A DNA stretch of 9,727 nucleotides, from contig JBIOJM010000372.1 of the NCBI GenBank assembly GCA_044450785.1, positions 1 through 9,727 on the forward strand, read 5' to 3'. Both the position numbers and the translations under genes were made by a program. This DNA comes from JBIOJM01 sp044450785. GTDB lineage: Bacteria > Planctomycetota > Planctomycetia > Isosphaerales > Isosphaeraceae. Below the pieces are notes generated by a model, which was given only the letters and a program-made list of their open reading frames with translations, was not told the origin of the DNA and ran no database searches. Shown piece by piece: positions 1-6,877 of the stretch (its first letter is position 1; each line of letters opens with the position of its first letter).

Positions 1-84
1 GGCCTCGCTGGCAGGTGTCAGAAAAACGCCTCCCTGTGAGCGCTCCCCGGCCGGGTGCGCCATGGGGTCCGGCGCGGTGGCGAT

Positions 85-1149
85 TCAGGGCTTCGTAGGC
101 GGGTGTGAGGCCGCGAAGCGGGACCCGTTGCTGGAGGACTGGAAGACCTCGTCCGGCGGCACGGGGAGGTCAGGGAAAGTCTTGCGGTACTTCTCCCCAA
201 AGGGGTGGTTCTGGTTCCACTCCGCCAGGCTCAGGTTGCGCCCGACGATGCGGCCGGCAATCTTGATCATGTCCTCGGTGTCGAGGGACCAGAGCCTCGC
301 TATGTTGTCGTAGCCCGAAAGTGCAGTGACGGCTATGCGGCCGGTCGGCCCGACGACGGTCGTGACCGTGTTCCACTCGCGGTGGCGGAGGATGATCGAA
401 CTGGACAGCGTCGACGTCCGGTGGAGGTCTCAGATCCGGACGCTGTTGTCGAGAGCGGTGACGGCGAGGTACTTGTCCTGGCTGAGGTCCACGCTCTTGA
501 GGGACCCACCGTGGTTGCCGAAGGAGATCGGCGGCTGGGACGGGTCGCCGAGGTCCCAGGTCGCGGCGCGCGGGCCGCTGAAAGCGACGAGCCGGCGGCC
601 GTCGCTGCTGAAGGCGAGGGCCGAGATGTCGTTGGGCCGGTCCTTCACATCCACGCCCTGGGGCGGCAGATAATCAGCCGACAAATCCCAGAGCCGGAAG
701 CCGGCGCGCTGATCGTCGCCTCCCCCGCCGGCAGCGCACCAGCGGCCGTCCGGGCTGATCGCCAGGGCCCTCGGCGCCTTCAGGAGCAATTCGGGCTTGT
801 GCGCCAACCGCCTGAGCGTCTCCAGACGCCAGACGCGGAGGTCGCCGCTAAAGCGGTCCCGCAGCGGCTCGGCTGCCTTGCGGAAGCGAAAGATCTCCTC
901 GCTCAGCCCCGCCCGACAGTTGAGGACGTCCATGTGAGGCAGCCGGAATTTCAGCAGGTCCTTGGTCTCGGACGGCGGCCCCTCGTAGATGGCGATCGGC
1001 AGGTACCCACTGGTCCGTAGGGCCGCCACCTTTCGCGCCAGTTGGAGCTGCGACCGCGCCCAGACCGGTTGTGCGGCACCGAAGAGGTCGTCGGAGTGAG
1101 CGTAGCTGATGAAGATGTCCGGCTGATCGGCTTGCACATAGCCTGGCAT
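85..1149 (-). pseudogene. TIR-like/WD40 repeat protein, interrupted by an in-frame TGA
   Basis: Read from ATG at 1149 this is one frame of 354 codons broken by a single TGA at 432-430 (codon 240). Residues 11-21 (DIFISYAHSDD) look like the first strand and loop of a TIR domain. Residues of about 25-95 (WARSQLQLARKV, then PIAIYEGPP) resemble the segment that follows TIR cores in bacterial TIR-WD40 proteins. About four WD40-type repeats follow: SPDGRW..RLWDL, SSDGRRL..ATWDL, ALDNSVRI(stop)DL and GYDNIARLWSL. The tail after the stop, GRNLSLAEW..YRKTFPDLP, is the usual C-terminal signature of such WD40 proteins, so the reading frame clearly belongs together. Intact relatives generally have a full TIR core and about seven blades, so this copy also seems internally shortened. 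A TTG at 1155 is an alternative start; AAAAGGGG lies just upstream of both. The function is probably lost; an intact relative would be a cytoplasmic conflict or signalling protein. Confidence 0.75.
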
Positions 1150-1563
1150 GGCCAATCCACCCCTTTTGGGCCCGCTCGGCCCGAACCTCTGCGGACCCTG
1201 TACGAACTCACGTCCGAGCGGTGGGACGCGCGGTGTTAAAGATGATTATCATGGCACGGCGGCTCCCACGGACGCAATAAGAATCGATCGCTACCCCGAT
1301 CTGTTGGCGGCAGGAAAACCTGTTGATTCCGCCTCGCCGGCTGGCTACCGATGTTCACGATCCCTGAATCCGCTATAAATCGCCAATCGGCGGGACAGAC
1401 CACTTGCAGCCCGTGATCGGCTTCAATACATTCTCTTGGCCTGGCGGCAAGGTCGCGGCGACCGACCAGGGCGTCGTGGCTTCACGTAAGCTGGGGGGAC
1501 GCACCGCGGCCGGAGGCTCGGCCCTGTCCACAGCGGTGCACTTTCTCCGAGGAGCCTTGGGAT
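1150..1563. other. Divergent intergenic region without a recognisable gene
   Basis: This stretch of about 410 bp separates the minus-strand TIR/WD40 remnant from the + strand VOC gene. I see no convincing coding sequence: the short frames crossing it have no family resemblance. It is locally richer in A/T than its surroundings (around 1236-1290 and 1360-1385), as expected for a promoter-bearing region. It holds the Fur-box-like palindrome listed separately, a TATAAA at 1374-1379 that might be a -10 element for the + strand genes but has no convincing -35 partner, and a weak CGCC/GGCG hairpin at 1381-1392. The transcription start cannot be placed. Confidence 0.5.
1238..1256. promoter_or_regulatory. 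Possible Fur-type operator (palindrome ATGATTATCAT)
   Basis: Positions 1242-1252 read ATGATTATCAT, a perfect palindrome of two 5-bp arms around a central T. It equals the centre of the classical 19-bp Fur box (GATAATGATTATCATTATC). Over the full 19 positions 12 match, and the outer arms match poorly. Such an AT-rich palindrome stands out in this GC-rich DNA, and it lies between two divergent genes, about 90 bp upstream of the minus-strand start and 310 bp upstream of the + strand one. A Fur-family regulator (Fur, Zur, PerR) is possible, but no iron- or metal-related gene lies next to it, so chance is a real alternative. Confidence 0.3.
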
Positions 1564-1992
1564 ATGGAATCGAATCTCGTCTTCTCCCACGTGGCCCTGG
1601 CCTGTAGCGACCCGCTCGCGACCGAGCGATTCTACGCCGCGCACTTCGGTTTCCGCCGTGCTCGGGTCATCCCGCTGGGGCAGGAGCAGATCGTATACCT
1701 CAAGTCGGCAGCGGTGTACCTCGAGCTGTTTCGCGCGCGGGCGAGCCGTCCTCTCCCGCCCGCCGTCGAGGACGGGCCCTGGTTCCCGGGCGTGCGCCAC
1801 CTCGCGTTCCAGGTCGAGAACGTCGAGGCCCAGCTTAGGGCAATGGGCGCCGACGCCGTGATTACCCTCGGCCCGATGAGCTTCGACGCCTTCATCCCCG
1901 GCTGGCGGACCGTCTGGGTGAAGGACCCGGACGGCAACATCGTGGAGATCAGCCAGGGTTACGTCGATGAAGCCAATCCACCTTCCCGCTAG
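1564..1992 (+). CDS. VOC (glyoxalase/bleomycin-resistance fold) family protein
   Basis: This 142-residue protein is a single vicinal-oxygen-chelate domain built from two beta-alpha-beta-beta-beta halves. The first half (residues 7-57) opens with SHVALACSDPLATERFY and ends in YLELF. The second (residues 77-131) opens with RHLAFQV and ends in KDPDGNIVEIS. The four expected metal ligands are present at the standard places: His9, Glu54, His79 and Glu128, so a divalent-metal enzyme is likely. The length fits one-domain glyoxalase-I-like, dioxygenase-like or fosfomycin-resistance-like proteins; the substrate cannot be told. The start is supported by GAGGAG at 1549-1554, nine bases ahead of the ATG. 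No signal peptide or membrane segment is seen, so it should be cytoplasmic. It ends 111 bp before the GH13 gene and may be co-transcribed with it. Confidence 0.88.
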   Translation: MESNLVFSHVALACSDPLATERFYAAHFGFRRARVIPLGQEQIVYLKSAAVYLELFRARASRPLPPAVEDGPWFPGVRHLAFQVENVEAQLRAMGADAVITLGPMSFDAFIPGWRTVWVKDPDGNIVEISQGYVDEANPPSR

Positions 1993-2005
1993 AGGAGAGC
2001 CGGCC

Positions 2006-2107
2006 ATGCGAAATGTGAGTCAGTCCCCTCGGCCGGCAGGCGACAGTCGTCTGGCTGTTTCAGATCCTCTCCGAGTTGCAGGAACCAGGAAAAGGACGAC
2101 CGCATGA
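2006..2107 (+). CDS. Possible 33-residue ORF coupled to the GH13 gene
   Basis: An ATG at 2006 is preceded by AGAGGAG at 1991-1997, eight bases away, a better Shine-Dalgarno site than most real genes here have. The frame runs 33 codons to a TGA at 2105-2107, so its stop overlaps the ATG of the GH13 gene in an ATGA junction, a typical arrangement for translational coupling. The peptide is basic (six Arg, one Lys), starts MRNVSQSPRP, has no hydrophobic stretch and resembles no family I know. It could be a leader ORF that passes ribosomes to the GH13 gene, or simply an accident of a purine-rich gap. It starts 14 bp after the VOC stop codon. Confidence 0.33.
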   Translation: MRNVSQSPRPAGDSRLAVSDPLRVAGTRKRTTA

Positions 2108-4686
2108 CACCCGCGACGATGACAAAGCTGGAGCCGGGCCGAGTGGCCCGTCCAGCGTCCACGAAGATCGCCGTGCAATTCGTCTTCGCCCCAAGCGTGA
2201 AGCGCGACGTCTTCCAGAACGTCCGCCTCACCGGGAGCTGGGACGGCGAGGGCCGGTATTCTGACGACTGGTCCACGGCCCCGATGGAAAGATACATCAG
2301 CGAGGACGGCTGCCCCTGCTACAGGGCCCAAATCGGGCTGGATGAGACGCAGGCCGGGTGGACGTTCCGCTGGGGCGTGATCGTCGACGGCGCGGCGGGG
2401 AAGGACAAGTGGGGCATCACCAGCGAGGTCCGCGACCCGTCCTCGTTCGATCGATCGCGCGCCTTCTCGCTCCGGCCGCGGGACGGTGGTGCCGTCCAGG
2501 AGGAGCGTTACTACCTGACCCACAACCGCCGCTTGGGCGCGCAGAAGCACCGCCGCGTGGGGGCAGCCAAGGACGGCATCCGCTTCTCGGTCTGGGCACC
2601 CAACGCCCGGGCGGTCGAGGTCGTCTTCGGCACGTTCTTTGATGTCAACGACGCCAAGCGGGCCCCGCGAGACGAGCCGTTGCCGGGGGGATCGATCGCC
2701 GGCGGCTACATCGCCGACGACGGCCAGGGGATGCACCCCAAGCGGGGACCGTTCCCGCTGACCCGGGGGGATGACGGCGTCTGGGTCACGGCTGAGAACA
2801 ACCCCCGGCTGGAGGATTTCGCGGCCTACGATCACAAGCCCTACATGTACCGGATCACCAAGGATGACGGGACGGTCGCCTACAAGAGCGACCTGTATGC
2901 GCGCTGCCAGGTCGGTAGTGGGAAGTTTGACCCCGAAGGCAAGCCCTACTCCGACCTGACCACCAAGCTCGACGGCCCCGGCAGTTGTTCGGCCGTCGTC
3001 GACTCGGACCAGGTCACCGCATTCTTCGCGGATCCGAACGGGCGCTGGCCCGAGTCGAACTGGGTGACGGCGGATCAGTTCTGGAAGGACGAGAAGGACC
3101 TGATCGGCAACGCGAAGCCCGTCCCCCGCCGGGTCGATGACCTGGTGATCTACGAGCTGCACGTCGGGGCGCTCGGGGGCCCGGATAAAAAGGGACCTGG
3201 CACCCTCAAGGACGCGATCGACCTCCTCGACTACCTGGTCGACCTGGGGGTCAACGCCGTCGAGTTGCTGCCGATGTCCCAGTTCAGCGGGGAGGAGAAC
3301 TGGGGCTACGGTACCTCGCACTACTATGCGATCGAGTACAGCGGCGGCGGGCGCGACCAGTACAAGTATTTCATCAAGGCGTGCCACCGGCGCGGGATCG
3401 CGGTCATCTTCGACGTGGTCTACAATCACTTCACGCCCAACGCCGGGCGGGCCGAGTGGGGGTACGATACCAACGACGTGGTGAAGAACCCCTACTACTG
3501 GTACGAGGGTGTCCCCTCCGACTACCCCGCTTATCAGCGGGCGGTCGACGCCAGCATCCGGGACCTCGGCGGTTACGTCGACAACATGTCGACGGGCTTC
3601 GCCCCGCGGTTCTACGAGGAGACGGTCCGGAAGATGTTCATCAGCAGCGCCGTCATGCTCATGGAGGAATTCCATGTCGACGGGTTCCGGGTCGACCAGA
3701 CCACGTCGATTCACTCGTACAACGTCCTGCACGCCGACGGGAGGCCCGTGCCCAACGCCAACCTCATCGGCGCGAAGTTTCTCCGCGAGCTGACGAGCAC
3801 GTTGCGCCTGATCAAGCCCGACGTGATCCTGACCGCCGAGGACCACTCGGGCTGGGACAAGGTCACACAGCCGACCGACGTCGGCGGCTTGGGCTTCGAC
3901 GCAGTCTGGTACGCCGATTTCTACCACCACTTGATCGGCGACACGGACAAGGGGAGCGACTACGCCAAGCTCATCAAGAACGCGTCTTACGGCGACGACC
4001 GCGGCCTGGCCATGGACTACTTCGCCGGGACGCTGAGTAACAGCGGCGCCAACCACGTCGTGTACAACGAGTCGCACGATGAGGCGGGCAACGCCCAAGG
4101 CACCCAGCGGACGATCGTCGTGGCCTCCAATGGCGCGCCCCTGATCGGCGAGACGAGGCGCTACGCGGAGGCCCGCTGCCGCTTCGCCTTCGGCGCCAGC
4201 GTGCTCTCGGCCGGGACCCCCATGTTTCTGTTCGGCGAGGAGATCGGCGCCCAGAAGGATTTCCTCTACAACCACATCTTCGCCAATCGGGAGGACCTCT
4301 ACGGAGAACGCCTGACGACCGGCAAGTTCCTCTTCGCGTTCTACCGTGACCTGATCCGTCTCAGGCTGGGTAGTCCGGGGCTGCGGACCCGCGCCATCGA
4401 CATGCTCCACGTGCACGACGCCAACCGGGTCCTCGCCTGGAGGCGCTGGGGCGAGGGTGAGGACTATTTAGTCCTGGCAAGCCTCAACAACCACCCGTTC
4501 CGGGATGGCTATGAGATCGCCAATTCGCGGCTCCCCGACGGCCGCTGGAAGCAGGTCTTCAACAGCGACTCCGCACGCTACGGCGGAGACGACGCGGGCA
4601 ATGACGGAGTCGAGATCACCTCGGGCGGCGGCGCGTTGCGCACTGTGATCCCGGCCAACGGATTCATCGTTTTGAAGCGAATCTGA
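2104..4686 (+). CDS. GH13 alpha-amylase family enzyme, probably glucan branching enzyme-like
   Basis: This 860-residue protein should act on alpha-1,4-glucans such as glycogen or maltooligosaccharides. Residues 20-130 form a starch-binding-like beta module (VRLTGSWDG, then WTFRWGVIVDG). Residues from about 155 form a CBM48-like module (FSVWAPNARAVEVVFG). The GH13 barrel starts near residue 345 (YELHVGALGG). Conserved regions are visible: DVVYNH at 437-442, DGFRVDQ with nucleophile Asp531, TAEDHS with acid/base Glu579, and NESHDE with Asp659. A C-terminal beta domain (from about 770) carries FNSDSARYGG as in GlgB. Regions I and IV look more like TreZ, while region III's context (VTQPTDVGGLGFD) and the tail look like GlgB, so branching enzyme, trehalohydrolase or a related transferase are all possible. 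It is longer than GlgB (about 730) because of the extra N-terminal module. AAAGGA at 2091-2096 supports the ATG at 2104. No signal peptide is seen. Confidence 0.9.
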   Translation: MTPATMTKLEPGRVARPASTKIAVQFVFAPSVKRDVFQNVRLTGSWDGEGRYSDDWSTAPMERYISEDGCPCYRAQIGLDETQAGWTFRWGVIVDGAAGKDKWGITSEVRDPSSFDRSRAFSLRPRDGGAVQEERYYLTHNRRLGAQKHRRVGAAKDGIRFSVWAPNARAVEVVFGTFFDVNDAKRAPRDEPLPGGSIAGGYIADDGQGMHPKRGPFPLTRGDDGVWVTAENNPRLEDFAAYDHKPYMYRITKDDGTVAYKSDLYARCQVGSGKFDPEGKPYSDLTTKLDGPGSCSAVVDSDQVTAFFADPNGRWPESNWVTADQFWKDEKDLIGNAKPVPRRVDDLVIYELHVGALGGPDKKGPGTLKDAIDLLDYLVDLGVNAVELLPMSQFSGEENWGYGTSHYYAIEYSGGGRDQYKYFIKACHRRGIAVIFDVVYNHFTPNAGRAEWGYDTNDVVKNPYYWYEGVPSDYPAYQRAVDASIRDLGGYVDNMSTGFAPRFYEETVRKMFISSAVMLMEEFHVDGFRVDQTTSIHSYNVLHADGRPVPNANLIGAKFLRELTSTLRLIKPDVILTAEDHSGWDKVTQPTDVGGLGFDAVWYADFYHHLIGDTDKGSDYAKLIKNASYGDDRGLAMDYFAGTLSNSGANHVVYNESHDEAGNAQGTQRTIVVASNGAPLIGETRRYAEARCRFAFGASVLSAGTPMFLFGEEIGAQKDFLYNHIFANREDLYGERLTTGKFLFAFYRDLIRLRLGSPGLRTRAIDMLHVHDANRVLAWRRWGEGEDYLVLASLNNHPFRDGYEIANSRLPDGRWKQVFNSDSARYGGDDAGNDGVEITSGGGALRTVIPANGFIVLKRI

Positions 4687-4738
4687 TCAAGTTGTTCAAG
4701 GAACCAGGACTCCAGCGTCGGACGCGCCACTGATCGAA

Positions 4739-4767
4739 CGTTCGTTCTTGCGTTTTCGGAACGAACG
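4739..4767. repeat. Perfect 9-bp inverted repeat between GH13 and AGE genes
   Basis: CGTTCGTTC at 4739-4747 is matched by GAACGAACG at 4759-4767, leaving an 11-base loop. The left arm also overlaps a separate 10-bp palindrome, CGAACGTTCG, at 4735-4744. It lies 52 bp after the GH13 stop and 55 bp before the chosen AGE start. No T-run follows, so a classical intrinsic terminator is not supported. It could be an operator for a dimeric repressor, an attenuator-like mRNA hairpin, or a processing site that sets different expression of the two sugar genes. Confidence 0.5.
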
Positions 4768-4810
4768 CCACTTTCGCCACGTGCCTCAACACGACCAGTT
4801 CAACTGCCTT

Positions 4811-4815
4811 GGGAG
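4811..4815 (+). promoter_or_regulatory. Ribosome binding site that sets the AGE gene start
   Basis: GGGAG lies seven bases ahead of the ATG at 4823. The longer open frame begins with a TTG at 4748, which sits in the loop of the inverted repeat and has no purine-rich site before it. The 25 extra residues it would add are His/Arg-rich and unlike a domain. The ATG at 4823 is therefore preferred. Confidence 0.6.
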
Positions 4816-4822
4816 ATTCACG

Positions 4823-6805
4823 ATGTTAGGCAATTTCACGCAGCAACTGACCATCATGGGGACCGTTGTCTCGGTGGACCCGAGCGGCGCGACCCCGTCC
4901 TTCACGCTGAAGAGCCGTGGCGGCGACGTCGTCAAGGCCACGATCGCCGACGACACCTTCTTTCCGGCGCTCAGGAATCTGGACGGTCTTGACCGGGACC
5001 GGATCGCCGCGCCGGTCGACTCCGGTGCTCAAGGGCTGGGGCCGAAGCTGGCCAAGTACGCCATACCCGGGCGACTCATCGTTGCCGAAGGGATTTATCA
5101 GGTCCATGGCGGGCGAGAGTGGTTCGATGTCAAGAGATTTCATGTGCTTCATTCACACACCGGCCAGTTTCTCTTCGACCACACTCACTGGTGGATCACC
5201 CAGATCAGCACGATGGGAGATAAATGGCTGGATGATCTCTTCGGTGATCGCCGGTCTTACGAACTCGACGATTTCGCCGCCTTCTACCGCACGCAACTGA
5301 ACATCCTCGGCCTGCCGACCGACGACAACGTCCAGGAAATGGCAACTGTCTCGCGATTCATCTACGGCCTCTCCTCGGCCTACTTGATGAACGGAGACAT
5401 TCGCTTCTACAACGCGGCCAAGGCCGGAGTCGAGTTTCAGCGAGAAGCTTTCCGAAGCCTCAGCGCGGATGGGCGTTTCTGCTTCTGGGCCTACGGCCGC
5501 CGCAAGGGGCGTTACGGAACCAAGTTGATCATGGCGTCGGAGAATCCCGAGCATGATGGCACGATCTCGGCATATGAACAGATATACTCAATGGCCGGGC
5601 TCGCCCAGTATTACCGGATCACAGCCGACTGGCATGTCCTTCACGACATCCGACGTACCGTGGCGGCGATCGAGGAGTTCTTCCTCGACAAGTCGGAGTA
5701 TGGCGGCTATTTCTCCCACATCGACCCGGTGACCTTCAGCGGCCGCAGTCCCGCCCTCGGTGACAATTCTGCCCAGAAGAACTGGAATTCGGTCGGCGAC
5801 CACATCCCGGCCTACCTGGTCAACCTGGTCCTCGCGCTCGATCCTCTGCCCAAGGGCCGAGAGCAAGATCTCTCCGCCTTCCGCGAGACCTGCCTGCGGA
5901 TTCTCGATCGCACGGCCCACCTGATTGTTGACAAGTTCCCCGATCCCGACCCGAAGGTTCCGTTTGTCAACGAGAAATTCGATGAGAAATGGAACCCCAA
6001 CCAAGCTTATCGCGAGAACAAGAACCGGGCCATCGTCGGCCACAACCTCAAGATCGCCTGGAACCTGACTCGCATCGCCCGCTACTATCTTGCGGCGGGC
6101 AAGCCCGACCAGGCCGCGAAAATGATGAGTCTGGCCGATCGGCTGGGTGAAACCATGGCCAAGGCCGGAATCGACCAGCTCCGCAGCGGCTGCTGGGACA
6201 TGGTCGAGCGCAACCCCCGAGATGGCCGTCCGGTCGAAATCAACTGGGGCAACACCAAGGATTTCTGGCAGCAAGAGCAAGCCATACTGGCCTACCTGAT
6301 CCTCCACGGCTATACCTCCAAGCCGGAATACCTCCAACTCGCTCAGGAGCTGGAATCGTTCTGGAACCTCTTCTTCCTCGATCGGGACCGGTGGGGCGTC
6401 TTCTTCCGACTCACCGACAATGGAGTTCCAGTCATCGAGGGGGAGTACGGAAAGAAGGGCGGGCGCGATGTCGCAGGATATCATGCCTTCGAGCTCAATT
6501 ATCTCGCCCATACCTACAACCGTACATTCCTCTACAAGCAAAGGCGTGAGGACAACGTCTTCTGTCAGCATTTCAAGCCCCATGCCAACAGTGGGCAGCG
6601 GTCGATCAACGTCTTGCCCGACTTCACCGCGCCCGGCGAGCTCGAGGTCGTCGGCGTCGTCGTCAATGGCGTGCGCCGGCCCAATGTCGACCCCAATCAA
6701 TTCCAGATTGAGTTCGACGCTTCCGACCTGGGGACCGACGTGATCGTGGAGTTCTGTCCCACCAAGGAACGGAACGAGAAGAACAGGAAGGGCGCCGGCC
6801 TCTAA
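4823..6805 (+). CDS. AGE-family (N-acylglucosamine 2-epimerase superfamily) sugar epimerase/isomerase
   Basis: The protein has 660 residues from the ATG at 4823. From about residue 130 to 580 it shows the helical-repeat pattern of the (alpha/alpha)6 barrel of AGE enzymes (N-acylglucosamine 2-epimerase, cellobiose 2-epimerase, mannose isomerase, YihS). Motifs include YGGYFSHID, GHNLKIAW with His407 and Trp413, WQQEQAILAYLILH from Trp482, and GYHAFELNYLAH with His554 and His563. His407 and His554 are the likely catalytic base/acid pair by family analogy. Typical AGE proteins have about 400 residues; this one adds an N-terminal beta-rich region of about 115 residues (LTIMGTVVSVDPSG onward, ending REWFDVKRFHVLHSH) that recalls a small OB-like barrel, and a C-terminal beta tail from about 595. 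No signal peptide is evident. It follows the GH13 gene on the same strand, which suggests joint work on glucan-derived sugars; the substrate is unknown. Confidence 0.85.
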   Translation: MLGNFTQQLTIMGTVVSVDPSGATPSFTLKSRGGDVVKATIADDTFFPALRNLDGLDRDRIAAPVDSGAQGLGPKLAKYAIPGRLIVAEGIYQVHGGREWFDVKRFHVLHSHTGQFLFDHTHWWITQISTMGDKWLDDLFGDRRSYELDDFAAFYRTQLNILGLPTDDNVQEMATVSRFIYGLSSAYLMNGDIRFYNAAKAGVEFQREAFRSLSADGRFCFWAYGRRKGRYGTKLIMASENPEHDGTISAYEQIYSMAGLAQYYRITADWHVLHDIRRTVAAIEEFFLDKSEYGGYFSHIDPVTFSGRSPALGDNSAQKNWNSVGDHIPAYLVNLVLALDPLPKGREQDLSAFRETCLRILDRTAHLIVDKFPDPDPKVPFVNEKFDEKWNPNQAYRENKNRAIVGHNLKIAWNLTRIARYYLAAGKPDQAAKMMSLADRLGETMAKAGIDQLRSGCWDMVERNPRDGRPVEINWGNTKDFWQQEQAILAYLILHGYTSKPEYLQLAQELESFWNLFFLDRDRWGVFFRLTDNGVPVIEGEYGKKGGRDVAGYHAFELNYLAHTYNRTFLYKQRREDNVFCQHFKPHANSGQRSINVLPDFTAPGELEVVGVVVNGVRRPNVDPNQFQIEFDASDLGTDVIVEFCPTKERNEKNRKGAGL

Positions 6806-6807
6806 CC

Positions 6808-6824
6808 GCGCTGCAACCGAGCGC
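6808..6824 (+). terminator. Weak hairpin just after the AGE stop codon
   Basis: GCGCT at 6808-6812 pairs with AGCGC at 6820-6824 around a 7-base loop, starting 3 bases after the stop codon. There is no following T-run, so it is at best a weak or factor-dependent termination point between the sugar genes and the TIR gene 72 bp downstream of the AGE stop. Confidence 0.2.
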
Positions 6825-6877
6825 AGACCCAGGCGTCGCCGAAAAAAGCCATTCCGCCTCCGCCCGGGGGGACAGCC

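Noticed and set aside
430..432. TGA as selenocysteine or tryptophan recoding
   Set aside because: No SECIS-like context was seen, a WD40 Trp position is not a selenocysteine site, and other genes in the window (GH13, SLOG-cluster TIR) use TGA as their normal stop.
205..1020. 271-codon + strand open frame across the TIR/WD40 remnant
   Set aside because: The minus strand shows recognisable WD40 repeats here, while the + strand product is Val/Arg/Ala-rich with no motif.
1423..2007. 194-codon minus-strand frame opposite the VOC gene
   Set aside because: The + strand frame has all four VOC metal ligands and a good ribosome site; the antisense frame has no family features.
2020..4416. 798-codon open frame on the minus strand opposite the GH13 gene
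   Set aside because: It is rich in Val, Asp, Arg and Gly with no domain pattern. It mirrors the GC-rich third positions of the real gene, which has full GH13 motifs on the + strand.
4748..4822. Upstream TTG start for the AGE gene
   Set aside because: No ribosome site precedes it, it lies in the loop of an inverted repeat, and the added residues do not look like a domain. The ATG at 4823 has GGGAG at good spacing.
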